From an uncultured Phascolarctobacterium sp. (lineage in GTDB: Bacteria > Bacillota > Negativicutes > Acidaminococcales > Acidaminococcaceae), in NCBI RefSeq assembly GCF_900753045.1, contig NZ_CAADXO010000049.1:1-43541 (forward strand): 43,541 nt of DNA. Reading direction: 5' to 3'. A program made the translations under genes and the position numbers. This document shows, one piece after another, positions 32,676 to 40,980 of this stretch (positions are counted from its first letter, which is position 1; the number at the start of each line of letters is the position of its first letter). The notes under the pieces are model-generated. The model was not told the DNA's origin. It was given only the letters and a program-made list of their open reading frames with translations, and made no database searches.

Positions 32676-33245
32676 ATGTATATTTATTGGGAGCTTTTCT
32701 GGAGCTTTGTCAAGGTCGGAGCCTTCTGTGTCGGCGGCGGTTATGCTTCGATGCCGTTGATTCAGGCGGAGGTTATTGAAAATCATGCGTGGATGACAAT
32801 GCCGCAGTTTATTGATATTTTTACGATTTCGCAGATGACGCCAGGTCCTATCGGTATCAATGCTGCGACCTTCGTCGGTACGAAGGTTGCAGGCTTACCC
32901 GGTGCAATTGCGGCTACTGTGGGCTTTGTTTTCCCTTCGGTATTCATTGTACTGGCACTCGCAAAATTGTTCTTTAAATATGGTGATATCGGTCCGATTC
33001 GCGGTATTCTGAACGGTCTGCGTCCTGCGGTTGTGGCACTCATCTGCTCTGCCGGACTGAGCTTTGTAATGCTGGCTCTGTGGAATACGGAAACACTGCC
33101 GAAGGATTTTACCAAGGTTGATTTGCTTGGCTGCATTGTGCTGCCGATTTCTCTATGGTGTATCCGTCATAAGATGAGCGTTATCCGTACACTGTGCATG
33201 AGCGGTGTTTTGGGTTTGATTTTGGGTATCGCGGGTATTCGCTGA
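32676..33245 (+). CDS. Chromate transporter (CHR family), subunit 2
   Basis: A 189-residue partner of the preceding gene. It has VGAFCVGGGYASMPLIQAEV and ISQMTPGPIGINAATFVGTKV, the paired GGG and PGP motifs of the family, followed by about five hydrophobic helices. AAGGAGG precedes ATG 32676. The two halves are similar to each other in motif order, as expected for antiparallel heterodimers, and are co-transcribed. Confidence 0.9.
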   Translation: MYIYWELFWSFVKVGAFCVGGGYASMPLIQAEVIENHAWMTMPQFIDIFTISQMTPGPIGINAATFVGTKVAGLPGAIAATVGFVFPSVFIVLALAKLFFKYGDIGPIRGILNGLRPAVVALICSAGLSFVMLALWNTETLPKDFTKVDLLGCIVLPISLWCIRHKMSVIRTLCMSGVLGLILGIAGIR

Positions 33246-33315
33246 TATTTGCTTTTGCAGCGCGCAGTGTTGTGAGCTTTGGCTTGCGGCATGGCGTGCT
33301 TTTATTTATATTAAA

Positions 33316-33402
33316 GTTAACTTCTGTAAATTAACGGTTGACGCAAGCAGAATTCTGCTATATAATAGATACAGTTAACCAATGAATAGCGTCGGTTAAC
33401 TA
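33316..33402 (+). promoter_or_regulatory. bioB promoter with two BirA-like operators
   Basis: Promoter TTGACG (33338-33343), 17-base spacer, TATAAT (33361-33366). Operator 1: GTTAACT (33316-33322), 13 bases, GGTTGAC (33336-33342), overlapping the -35 box. Operator 2: GTTAACC (33374-33380), 13 bases, GGTTAACTA (33394-33402), just after the start point. Two sites flanking the promoter would give strong repression by biotin-charged BirA. Confidence 0.72.
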
Positions 33403-33426
33403 CTAAGGTTAGGGATGTGAATTACA

Positions 33427-34416
33427 ATGCAAAAGATTATTGCACTGGCCGATAAAGTTTTAAACGGTCAGGATATTACTAAAGAAGAAGCTGAATTTTT
33501 GATTAACGTGAGCGATGACGATACCATGCTGCTTTTGGCTATGGCTGACAAGATTCGCCAAAAATATGCCGGCGATGCTGTTGACTGCTGTGCAATCATC
33601 AACGGCCGCAGCGGCAAATGCAGCGAGAACTGCAAGTTCTGCGCACAATCCGCACATTATCATACCGGTGTTAAAGAATACGGTCTGCTGAGCGAAGAGG
33701 AAATTTTCAATGCAGCTAAAAAAGCTAAGGAAGCAGGCGCTGTACGCTTCTCCATCGTTACCAGCGGTCGCGGACAGAGCAAAGCCGATGACTTTGAAAA
33801 TATCTGCCGTACTCTGAAACGTATTAAAGAAGAACTGCACATTGAAGTTTGCGCTTCTTTGGGCATTTTGACTGTAGAGCAGGCAAAAGAGCTGCGCAAA
33901 GCCGGTGTAACCCGCTATCATTCCAATCTGGAAACCGCAGGTAGCAATTTCCCGAATATCTGCAGTACTCATACCTATGCTGATAAATTCGTTACCATCA
34001 AAAATGCTCAGGCTGCCGGCCTGCGCGTTTGCAGCGGTGGTATTTTAGGTCTTGGTGAAACACGCGAGCAGCGTGTGGAATGGGCCTTCACTCTGAAGGA
34101 GCTGGGCATTGACAGTGTACCTCTGAATATGCTGACTCCTATTCCCGGTACTCCGTTTGAAAACAACAAACCGCTGCCGCCGCTGGAAATCCTGCGTGCG
34201 TTCGCTGTTTTCCGCTTCATTCTGCCGAAGGCACAAATTCGTACCGCCGGCGGCCGCGAAGTAAACCTGCGTGACCTGCAGGCACTGGCACTCAATGGCG
34301 GTGCAAGCGGCATTATGATAGGCGGTTATCTGACTACTGCCGGCCGTGGCACTGACCGCGATATGCAGATGCTCAAGGATCTTGACCGTCCGCGCAGCAT
34401 GCCGAATCTCGATTAA
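33427..34416 (+). CDS. bioB: Biotin synthase BioB
   Basis: A 329-residue radical SAM enzyme that inserts sulfur into dethiobiotin. The [4Fe-4S] cysteines are Cys65, Cys69 and Cys72 in GKCSENCKFCAQS, and the [2Fe-2S]-cluster region and YHSNLETAG segment are typical, with TPIPGTPFE, RTAGGREVNLR and MIGGYLTT towards the end. ATG 33427 is preceded by AGGGATG. It is a single-gene unit with its own promoter, two BirA-like operators and a terminator; no bioA, bioD or bioF is present nearby, so the dethiobiotin source is elsewhere or external. Confidence 0.97.
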   Translation: MQKIIALADKVLNGQDITKEEAEFLINVSDDDTMLLLAMADKIRQKYAGDAVDCCAIINGRSGKCSENCKFCAQSAHYHTGVKEYGLLSEEEIFNAAKKAKEAGAVRFSIVTSGRGQSKADDFENICRTLKRIKEELHIEVCASLGILTVEQAKELRKAGVTRYHSNLETAGSNFPNICSTHTYADKFVTIKNAQAAGLRVCSGGILGLGETREQRVEWAFTLKELGIDSVPLNMLTPIPGTPFENNKPLPPLEILRAFAVFRFILPKAQIRTAGGREVNLRDLQALALNGGASGIMIGGYLTTAGRGTDRDMQMLKDLDRPRSMPNLD

Positions 34417-34469
34417 TTAGCTTTCCATGAATTTTTAATACAAATCTTACACCTTAAAATCTCAAAAAG

Positions 34470-34509
34470 ATAAGCAGACTGTAGTTGCGAGCAGTCTGCT
34501 TATTTTTTT
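34470..34509 (+). terminator. bioB terminator
   Basis: ATAAGCAGACTG / CAGTCTGCTTAT 12-bp perfect stem with TTTTTTT. It may also act weakly in the other direction. Confidence 0.93.
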
Positions 34510-34518
34510 GTGCGTGCG

Positions 34519-34651
34519 TGATAACGTACCGTCTTCTGCATCATCAATCCCTCGACGTATGAGAAATACGCTGTCGGGATTGCTTCTTTGAATCCGGCAC
34601 GTTCTGACGCACGCATTTATTTGATAACGCACCGTCTTCTGCATCATCAAT
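34519..34651. repeat. Direct repeats with internal inverted repeats
   Basis: A 30-base repeat, TGATAACG(T/C)ACCGTCTTCTG with CATCATCAAT, at 34519-34548 and 34622-34651 (29 of 30 identical, 103 bases apart). Between them AATCCC / GGGATT with nested CGTAT / ATACG forms a hairpin (34547-34582), and TGCGTGCG (34511) pairs with CGCACGCA (34608). A degraded third unit (GACGCACTGCCCTCT) starts near 34681. There is no gene in this 336-base gap; it looks like a small non-autonomous repeat element. Confidence 0.6.
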
Positions 34652-34708
34652 TCACATAACCAATCCATCATTTATTTGCTGACGCACTGCCCTCTACGGC
34701 AAAATTTA

Positions 34709-34717
34709 TGATATAAT
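34709..34717 (+). promoter_or_regulatory. Extended -10 promoter of the rapZ operon
   Basis: TGATATAAT extended -10 lies 36 bases before the rapZ start; no clear -35. Confidence 0.55.
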
Positions 34718-34752
34718 ATAATTTACTAATGACTTTAAAGAGGTGAAGCAAA

Positions 34753-35613
34753 ATGCAGTCACACTTTCTTATTATTACCGGTATGTCCGGTGCAGGCAAA
34801 ACGCAGGTTGTGCGTACCCTGGAGGATTTAAATTTCTTTTGCATTGACAATTTGCCGGCGACCTTGATTCCTAAATTTGCGGAGCTGTGCCGTCAGACCT
34901 CGGAGGAAAAGGTAGCTCTTGTTGTTGATATCCGTGGCGGACGTTTTTTTGATAAGCTGCTGCAGGTTTTGGATGAGATGGAGGCCAGCGGCCAAAAATA
35001 CGAGCTGCTGTTTTTAGATGCTTCCGATGCTACTTTGGTACGCCGTTACAAGGAAACGCGTCGTCGTCATCCCTTGGGTGAGCGCAATACCTTGCTGAAG
35101 AATATTACCTGTGAGCGTGAGTTGCTTGATCCGTTACGCGAAAAGGCTACGCATATTATTGATACCTCGACGCTGACTACGGCACAGCTGAAGGCTAAGG
35201 TAACGGAAATGTTTGGCGAGGGCTCTTCTAAAGAGCGTATGGGTATTGTTGTGCGTTCTTTCGGCTTTAAGCATGGTCTGCCGCTGGACAGTGATCTGGT
35301 GCTGGATGTACGTTTTTTGCCGAATCCGTTTTATGTTGAGGAGCTGCGCAATATGACAGGCAATGACCGTCCGGTAGCGGATTTTATCTGCCGCTATCCG
35401 CAGACCTTCCAGTATCTGAAGCTGGAGGAGCAGCTGCTTGATTTTCTTGTACCGCAATATATTAACGAAGGCAAGGCACAGCTTGTTATCAGCGTAGGCT
35501 GCACAGGCGGACAGCACCGCAGCGTTTTTATTGCTAATAAATTGTACGAATATCTGCGTGAAAAGGGTTACAGCGTTGAGGTGACGCATCGAGATATTCC
35601 TCACAGAAAGTAA
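34753..35613 (+). CDS. rapZ: RNase adapter / nucleotide-binding protein RapZ (YvcJ)
   Basis: A 286-residue P-loop protein. Walker A is GMSGAGKT (residues 10-17) and the N-terminal kinase-like part has ALVVDIRGG and RRHPLG. The C-terminal domain has SFGFKHGLPLDSDLVLDVRFLPNPFY and SVGCTGGQHRSVFIA, hallmarks of the family. In E. coli RapZ guides RNase E to the GlmZ sRNA; in Firmicutes YvcJ has GTPase activity and an unclear role. It is the first gene of the conserved rapZ-yvcK-whiA operon, 12 bases before yvcK. Confidence 0.96.
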   Translation: MQSHFLIITGMSGAGKTQVVRTLEDLNFFCIDNLPATLIPKFAELCRQTSEEKVALVVDIRGGRFFDKLLQVLDEMEASGQKYELLFLDASDATLVRRYKETRRRHPLGERNTLLKNITCERELLDPLREKATHIIDTSTLTTAQLKAKVTEMFGEGSSKERMGIVVRSFGFKHGLPLDSDLVLDVRFLPNPFYVEELRNMTGNDRPVADFICRYPQTFQYLKLEEQLLDFLVPQYINEGKAQLVISVGCTGGQHRSVFIANKLYEYLREKGYSVEVTHRDIPHRK

Positions 35614-35625
35614 GGGAGGAGCCTA

Positions 35626-36987
35626 ATGGGTTGGATTAGTTGGCTGTGTCCCGGCATTAATTTGAAGCGCTGGCTGCTGCTTTTTGCGGTAGGTGTACTT
35701 TTATGTGCTTTGGGACTGGCTTTGTTTTTTAATTATCAGCTGATGGGCAAGGCAGAAGAGCTGCTCTTCCAGATGACCTATCTGACAACAGGACGCTATT
35801 CAAACGGCCTGATTATGACGATGGGCGTGGGCTTTCTTATCGTAGGCTTTGCTATTATGGTGTACGGAACACGCCGCTTAATCAGTTCGGTAGTATCTGT
35901 TGTAGTGCCTGATAAAAACGGTTCATTGATGGAAACAATCTTTATGCAGCGCAAGCTGACACGTGGCCCTGCAATTACCGTTGTCGGCGGCGGTACCGGT
36001 TTGTCGACGCTTTTGCGCGGCATGAAGTATATAACCAATAATTGTACAGCCGTAGTAACAACTGCTGATGACGGCGGTTCCTCCGGACGTCTGCGCAAGG
36101 AGCTGGGCATTATTCCTCCTGGTGATTTGCGTAACTGCCTGACAGCTCTTGCTGACCGCGAGCCGCTGATGGAACGTTTGATGCAGTACCGTTTTCAGGG
36201 TGATTCTCCGCTTGCAGGCCATTGCTTCGGCAATCTGTTTATTGCGGCGATGGCACAGGCCGAGGGCGGCATGGAGGCCGGACTCAATGCTACGAGTCAG
36301 ATTCTGAAGGTGCGCGGCAGGGTTATTCCGTCTACGCTGGAGGATATCCGTCTGCAGGCGCGGATGACTGACGGCAGCATTGTGACAGGCGAATCCGAGA
36401 TTCCCAAGGTGCGCAAGCATATTAAGAAGATGATGATGTTGCCGGCGGATGCACAGGCGGCAAACGGAGCTATCGATGCAATTTTAAATGCCGATGTACT
36501 TATTTTCGGACCGGGAAGCCTGTATACCAGTGTTATTCCCAATCTGCTGGTTGAGGGAATCCGTGATGCCGTTGTACGCTCGAAGGCCATCAAAATTTAT
36601 ATCTGCAATGTTATGACACAGCCCGGCGAAACCGACGGCTACGGTGCTTATGACCATGTGCAGGCGTTGATTGATCATGTCGGTACACAGTTCTTGGATT
36701 ACGCTATTGTCAATTCCCAGGATGTCACTTCGGAGCAGCTGCGTCAGTATGATGCTGAAGGCTCGCGTCCTATAACGCCGGATATTGATAAAATCCGCAG
36801 CTTGGGAATTACGGTTGTGCCGGCGCGCCTGATAAGCAAGGATGATTTGGTGCGCCATGATCCGCGCAAGCTGGCACGTGTGCTTATTGCTTTGATTTAT
36901 CGTCTGCGTCTTTTTGGACGCGGTATGCAGTTTTTCGATTATTTCTTTATGCGTGCGGGCATGAAGAAGCTGTATAAACAGAAATAA
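35626..36987 (+). CDS. yvcK: Gluconeogenesis factor YvcK/GlmR with N-terminal membrane anchor
   Basis: A 453-residue YvcK-family protein, which is needed for cell-wall precursor balance on gluconeogenic carbon sources and binds UDP-GlcNAc in Bacillus. An N-terminal extension with two membrane helices (about residues 15-37 and 60-82) precedes the CofD-like core: GGGTGLSTLLRGMK, TTADDGGSSGRLRKELG, PPGDLRNCLTALA, GHCFGNLFIAAM and FGPGSLYTSVIPNLL. The bacilli proteins lack the anchor (about 320 residues), but membrane-anchored versions are usual in this lineage. GGAGG precedes ATG 35626. Confidence 0.93.
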   Translation: MGWISWLCPGINLKRWLLLFAVGVLLCALGLALFFNYQLMGKAEELLFQMTYLTTGRYSNGLIMTMGVGFLIVGFAIMVYGTRRLISSVVSVVVPDKNGSLMETIFMQRKLTRGPAITVVGGGTGLSTLLRGMKYITNNCTAVVTTADDGGSSGRLRKELGIIPPGDLRNCLTALADREPLMERLMQYRFQGDSPLAGHCFGNLFIAAMAQAEGGMEAGLNATSQILKVRGRVIPSTLEDIRLQARMTDGSIVTGESEIPKVRKHIKKMMMLPADAQAANGAIDAILNADVLIFGPGSLYTSVIPNLLVEGIRDAVVRSKAIKIYICNVMTQPGETDGYGAYDHVQALIDHVGTQFLDYAIVNSQDVTSEQLRQYDAEGSRPITPDIDKIRSLGITVVPARLISKDDLVRHDPRKLARVLIALIYRLRLFGRGMQFFDYFFMRAGMKKLYKQK

Positions 36988-37031
36988 AAACAGACGCTGC
37001 AGCCTTGTCGGCTGAGAAGGGAGGAGTCTGC

Positions 37032-37970
37032 TTGTCTTTTTCCAATGATGTAAAAAATGAATTATCTCGTATAGAAACTAACGATGCGACCGGTGACAAA
37101 GCAGAGCTGCTCGGTCTTTTGCGTATGAGCGGTGCGATTGTTATCCGCGGTATGAATATAGGCATTCACTTTTCTACTGAAAACGCTGCTTTGGCAAGAC
37201 GTGTACTGCAGCTGTTGAAAAGCAATTATCAGGTGCAGACGGAGGTTGTTATTACCCGTTCGCGCCGTTTGAAGAAGAATAACCGTTATCAGGTACATGT
37301 GGTGCCGGCACCGCAGGTAAGCAAGGCGCTGAATGAGCTGCAGCTGCTGAGCGTAGAGGGAGATTTGAAAAATCAGCTGCTCTCACATCACGAAGGCAAG
37401 CGCACTTTTTTGCGCGGAGCTTTTTTGGGCGGTGGCAGCATCAGCCGTCCGGCCAGCGATTACCATCTGGAGATGGTGACAGGCAACGAGGATTTTGCGC
37501 AGACAATTATTAAGGTTATGCAAAGCTTTTCCTTGAAGGCGAAGCTGACCGACAGAAAAAACGAGTATATTGTTTATCTTAAGGATGGCGAAAGCATCAT
37601 CAGCTTTTTGAGCGTTATCGGTGCGCATAATGCGATGATGGAGCTGGAAAATGTCCGTATTGTCAAAGAAATGCGCAATAATGTCAACAGAGCGGTAAAT
37701 TGCGAAACCGCGAACCTGAACAAGGTGGTTAAGGCTGCTGTGCGTCAGGTAAGCTGTATCCATTATATTGATGAGCATATGGGCTTGAGCGAGCTGCCTC
37801 AGGGATTGCAGGATACGGCGCGCTTGCGTCTGCAATATCCGGATGTGTCGTTAAATGATTTGGTAGAATACTCCGGTGGCCTGGGCAAATCCGGCATCAA
37901 CCACCGTTTGAAGAAGCTGCAGGATATTGCAGTCGGTTTAGGTATGGAATTGGAGAAAGCAGATAAATGA
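37032..37970 (+). CDS. whiA: Probable cell-division/sporulation regulator WhiA
   Basis: A 312-residue WhiA: a LAGLIDADG-like N-terminal fold without nuclease residues, followed by a helix-turn-helix domain (about 225-310, with PDVSLNDLVEYSG and KSGINHRLKKL). The start is TTG 37032, five bases after GGGAGGAG, giving the family N-terminus MSFSNDVKNELSRI; the in-frame TTG at 37005 lacks an RBS and adds nine unrelated residues. It follows rapZ-yvcK in the usual order and overlaps the deacetylase gene by four bases. Characterised WhiA proteins act in sporulation or cell division; the role in Negativicutes is untested. Confidence 0.95.
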   Translation: MSFSNDVKNELSRIETNDATGDKAELLGLLRMSGAIVIRGMNIGIHFSTENAALARRVLQLLKSNYQVQTEVVITRSRRLKKNNRYQVHVVPAPQVSKALNELQLLSVEGDLKNQLLSHHEGKRTFLRGAFLGGGSISRPASDYHLEMVTGNEDFAQTIIKVMQSFSLKAKLTDRKNEYIVYLKDGESIISFLSVIGAHNAMMELENVRIVKEMRNNVNRAVNCETANLNKVVKAAVRQVSCIHYIDEHMGLSELPQGLQDTARLRLQYPDVSLNDLVEYSGGLGKSGINHRLKKLQDIAVGLGMELEKADK

Positions 37971-38833
37971 TTAAGAAAGTATGCTTAGTATTCCTGGCAC
38001 TGGTTGTCGTACTTTTGGCGGCAGCAGGTGTTGCATGGAAGCTTAATGGTGAGCGTTGGCAGCAGGAATATGCGGCCTTCAGAAAAACCGGTGCGCCGGT
38101 ACTGATGTATCACGCTGTCGGGCCGGAAGAAGGCGCAGACTGGCCTAAGACGCTGATTATGAAGCCGGAGCTGTTTGAATCGCATTTGAAGTACCTGAAG
38201 GAGCAGGGCTATACGATTGTGACGGTAGCAGAGCTGGCAGAGCGTCTGCAGCAGGGAAAAAGTGTAGATAAGTATGTTGCCTTGAGCTTTGATGATGGCT
38301 ATAAGAACAATCACAGTGTAGTGCTGCCGTTATTGCAGAAATATGATGCCAAGGGCTCGTTCTTTGTCATCAACAGGGATATCGGTGACGAGCTGCATAT
38401 GAATGAGCAGGAAATCAAGGAACTGATTGCTGCCGGGATGGAGCTTGGTTCGCATACCTACAGCCATAATCCGTTGGCTGCTATTGATGAAAAATATCTG
38501 GTGTGGGAAACAGATACGTCGCGCTATTGGCTGAAGAAAAAATTTGACGGCTATATAGTGCGTACTCTGGCTTATCCTAACGGCAGCTATAACGACAGGG
38601 TTATTGCTGCAGCGAAAAAATACGGTTTTTACAGGGCGCTGACAGGTCACGTAGGTGTTAATACGGCAGCTACCTATCAAAAGGCACCTTTCGAAATGTA
38701 CCGCGTAACCGTTGCCGATGACGGTAACGGGCTTGAAGGCTTCAAGAAGCGCTTGGAGCAGGCATATTTCTTCGGCTTTTTGCAGACCAAGGGCATTGAT
38801 ATCAATATTGTGCGCGACATATTTGTGCGCTAA
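37967..38833 (+). CDS. Membrane-anchored polysaccharide deacetylase (NodB fold)
   Basis: A 288-residue carbohydrate esterase family 4 protein. One N-terminal membrane helix (VCLVFLALVVVLLAAAGVAW) anchors a periplasmic domain that begins APVLMYHAVG and has the metal/catalytic motif LSFDDGYKNN (Asp109, Asp110), the zinc histidines in GSHTYSHNP and the later RTLAYPNGSYN. Targets in this family are peptidoglycan or N-acetylated surface polysaccharide. The start ATGA overlaps the whiA stop by four bases, so it is expressed with the rapZ operon. Confidence 0.92.
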   Translation: MIKKVCLVFLALVVVLLAAAGVAWKLNGERWQQEYAAFRKTGAPVLMYHAVGPEEGADWPKTLIMKPELFESHLKYLKEQGYTIVTVAELAERLQQGKSVDKYVALSFDDGYKNNHSVVLPLLQKYDAKGSFFVINRDIGDELHMNEQEIKELIAAGMELGSHTYSHNPLAAIDEKYLVWETDTSRYWLKKKFDGYIVRTLAYPNGSYNDRVIAAAKKYGFYRALTGHVGVNTAATYQKAPFEMYRVTVADDGNGLEGFKKRLEQAYFFGFLQTKGIDINIVRDIFVR

Positions 38834-38842
38834 GGAAAATTT

Positions 38843-38870
38843 AGGGAGGCGGTTGTCTCCCTTTTCTTTT
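38843..38870 (+). terminator. Terminator of the rapZ-deacetylase operon
   Basis: A short AGGGAG / CTCCCT stem with an 8-base loop followed by TTTCTTTT; modest strength. Confidence 0.6.
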
Positions 38871-38879
38871 GCATACAAT

Positions 38880-38930
38880 GTTAACCATAAAAATAAATCG
38901 GTTGACAATAAATAAAAACTGGCGTATCCT
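38880..38930 (+). promoter_or_regulatory. bioY promoter with BirA-like operator
   Basis: GTTAACC (38880-38886), 13 bases, GGTTGACAA (38900-38908). The -35 TTGACA (38902-38907) lies inside the right half-site; a 17-base spacer leads to TATCCT (38925-38930). The architecture matches the ecfA1 promoter and the first bioB operator. Confidence 0.72.
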
Positions 38931-38980
38931 ATAAACTATGAACTGTAACAGAGGTTACAGAAGCTTTGGAGGCGTAAAAT

Positions 38981-39532
38981 ATGCATTTGAGTACGAAGGA
39001 ACTGATTTTATGCGCATTGTTTATTGCGCTTATTACTGTGGGAACGTTTATTAAAATTCCGGTAGGCACTGATGTCTATACACTGCAGTTTTTGTTTACT
39101 TTGCTGGCCGGTCTGCTGCTCGGACCGCGTCTGGGCGCGATTGCTGTCGGCACTTATGTTGTCATGGGCCTGGTCGGAATTCCTGTTTTTGCATCAGGAG
39201 GAGGCCCCGGGTATATTGCGCAGCCGACGTTCGGTTATCTGCTGGGCTTTATCGTGCAGGCATGGGCAAACGGTGCCTGGGCGCGTAAGGCTAAGCAAAT
39301 CAATTTCCGTAGCCTGTTTGAAGCAAATCTTGTCGGTATGTTCATTGTTTATCTGTTCGGACTCGTGTGGTTCTATGTTGTGTCCAATTATATAATCAAT
39401 GCACCGATTTCCGTGTGGGCGGTTATCTGGTACTGCGGTATTCTGCAGGTTATTCCTGATGTTGTGCTCTGCATTGGTGCGGCAATGCTGGGGGTGCGCG
39501 GTTATAAGGCCGGCATTTGGCTGAAGGCGTAA
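38981..39532 (+). CDS. bioY: Biotin transporter S-component BioY
   Basis: A 183-residue BioY with about six membrane helices. Typical segments: FIALITVGTFIKIPVG with TLQFLFTLLAGLLLGPRLGA, YVVMGLVGIPVFASGGGPGY and PTFGYLLGFI, which build the biotin pocket. GGAGGCG precedes ATG 38981. BioY docks on the EcfA1-EcfA2-EcfT module encoded at 9.2-11.7 kb, and all three units carry the same operator, so uptake should rise when biotin is scarce. Confidence 0.96.
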   Translation: MHLSTKELILCALFIALITVGTFIKIPVGTDVYTLQFLFTLLAGLLLGPRLGAIAVGTYVVMGLVGIPVFASGGGPGYIAQPTFGYLLGFIVQAWANGAWARKAKQINFRSLFEANLVGMFIVYLFGLVWFYVVSNYIINAPISVWAVIWYCGILQVIPDVVLCIGAAMLGVRGYKAGIWLKA

Positions 39533-39533
39533 A

Positions 39534-39579
39534 AAAAGCAGTCCTGGCAATCTTATAAAAAGGTTGCGGGACTGCTTTT
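39534..39579. terminator. Bidirectional terminator between bioY and the redox operon
   Basis: AAAAGCAGTCC / GGACTGCTTTT stem with an inner GCAA / TTGC extension, giving T-runs on both strands. It serves bioY (+) and the TlpA-like gene (-), which converge here. Confidence 0.9.
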
Positions 39580-39585
39580 AGCTTT

Positions 39586-40119
39586 TTAGAAGGCCTTCTG
39601 CAGGAAGGCATCGAGGGAAGATTCGTTCATGCTGCCGACGACGCGTGCAACTATATGTCCGTCGGCGCTGATGATGTAGGACGCCGGAATAGCGTCAATG
39701 CTGTAGGCTCGTCCGAGTGCCTGATGGTCGCCGTAGGCAGCGGGGAAGGAGTAGCCTTTACTTTGGATGAAGCGAGCAGGATCCTGTTCGTTATCATCTA
39801 CGCTGAGAATAACAAAATGCATTTTATCTTTATATTCGGCGTATTTCTTTTCAATATGCGGCAGCTCGCCTACACAGGGAGGGCACCAGGTCGCCCAGAA
39901 ATTGATGAAAACAGGCTTGCCCTTCAAGTCACTCAGGCGCATAGTTTTGCCGCTGCTTAACTCCTTGTAGCTGAAATCGGGTGCGACTTCGGCAGCTGAG
40001 GCCTTAGCAGTGCTCATCTGCGGTTTGCTGTCGGCTGTTTTATCGGAGAAAGGACAGCTGCAGCCTGCGGTAAATAATAGCAGTGCAGTCATAGATAAGG
40101 TAAGCAGGATTTTTTTCAT
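39586..40119 (-). CDS. TlpA-like thioredoxin-fold lipoprotein
   Basis: A 177-residue lipoprotein: signal peptide and lipobox FTAGC (Cys19), a polar spacer, then a TlpA/ResA-type thioredoxin fold with the active site FWATWCPPCVGELP, the ILSVDD strand and the cis-proline loop AIPASYI. On the minus strand GGAGG lies before ATG 40119. It is the last gene of a three-gene unit with a NapH-like ferredoxin membrane protein and a small CXXC protein, which suggests that electrons from the membrane complex reach this periplasmic dithiol protein. There is no cytochrome c gene here, so a general thiol-reduction role is more likely than cytochrome maturation. Confidence 0.92.
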   Translation of the reverse strand: MKKILLTLSMTALLLFTAGCSCPFSDKTADSKPQMSTAKASAAEVAPDFSYKELSSGKTMRLSDLKGKPVFINFWATWCPPCVGELPHIEKKYAEYKDKMHFVILSVDDNEQDPARFIQSKGYSFPAAYGDHQALGRAYSIDAIPASYIISADGHIVARVVGSMNESSLDAFLQKAF

Positions 40120-40161
40120 GTTGACCTCCTTATAAGAATCAAAGAAAAAGGTGTATATAAA

Positions 40162-40980
40162 TTAAAACTTTTTGCCGAGAGAAATTGCCTTTACCGGGCA
40201 GACCTTGCGGCATTCACCGCAGGCGATACATTCGCTGTCGCCTACATGACGGCAATCCATCTTGCAATGCTCCATACAACGGTCGCAGTTGATGCACTTT
40301 ACAGTATTAACCTTCATGCCAAAGAGGGAGATTTTATTAAACAGTCCGTAAATAGCGCCTAACGGGCAGATGAAGCGGCAGAAGGGGCGGTAGATAAAGA
40401 TGGCTGCCAGTACGGTAAGACACAGCAGTGTCAGCTTCCAGATAAACAGCTGGCCCAAAAGCTCGCGAAGCTGCGGTTTATAATAGGCCAATGGCAGAGC
40501 GGCTTCCAGTGTGCCTGCAGGACAGATAAATTTGCAGAAGGCTGGTACACCGCTGCCGGTGAACTGATAAAAGGCTAAGGGCAAAAGCAGAAGAAAAAAC
40601 AACGCAATGAAGTATTTCAGATAACTGAGCAGATAGGTGAAGCGGTTGCGTTGCAGCTTAGGTGTAGGAATTTTGTAGAGCAGTTCCTGCACAAGGCCGA
40701 AGGGACAGCCCCAGCCGCAGATAAGACGTGCAAAGATTAACGCAAAGAGCAGAATGAAGCCCAGCACATAGAAGGGAATGCGCAAAAATACGCCGCTGAG
40801 CGAGCTTTGCAGCGAACCAAGCGGGCAAGCGCCCAAGGCTCCGGGGCAGGAGTAGCAGTTTAACCCCGGCAGGCAGATATTCTTGCTGCTGCCTTTCCAA
40901 ATATTGCCATCGGTAAAGCCTGAAAAATTGCCGTTATATAGGAGGGCGGTGCAAATTTGAACAAGCTTACGTTTAACCAA
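40162..40980 (-). CDS. NapH/NosR-like 4Fe-4S membrane protein
   Basis: A 272-residue polytopic protein. N-terminal CLPGLNCYSCPGALGACPLGS cysteines are followed by about four membrane helices with cluster-type motifs in loops (CGWGCPFGLVQELLY, CKFICPAGTLE, CRFICPLGAIYG), then a C-terminal double ferredoxin domain with CINCDRCMEHCKMDC and CIACGECRKVCPVKAI. Such proteins pass electrons across the membrane from cytoplasmic donors. TTG 40980 is preferred: it overlaps the stop of the 43-residue gene by eight bases with GGAG about 10 bases upstream, and the protein then starts VKRKLVQ-like. The longer frame from 41052 would run through that small gene. Confidence 0.87.
   Translation of the reverse strand: MVKRKLVQICTALLYNGNFSGFTDGNIWKGSSKNICLPGLNCYSCPGALGACPLGSLQSSLSGVFLRIPFYVLGFILLFALIFARLICGWGCPFGLVQELLYKIPTPKLQRNRFTYLLSYLKYFIALFFLLLLPLAFYQFTGSGVPAFCKFICPAGTLEAALPLAYYKPQLRELLGQLFIWKLTLLCLTVLAAIFIYRPFCRFICPLGAIYGLFNKISLFGMKVNTVKCINCDRCMEHCKMDCRHVGDSECIACGECRKVCPVKAISLGKKF

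Noticed and set aside
34462..34671. Minus-strand open frame of 69 codons after bioB
   Set aside because: It is produced by the direct repeats and terminator hairpin; no RBS and no protein-like composition.
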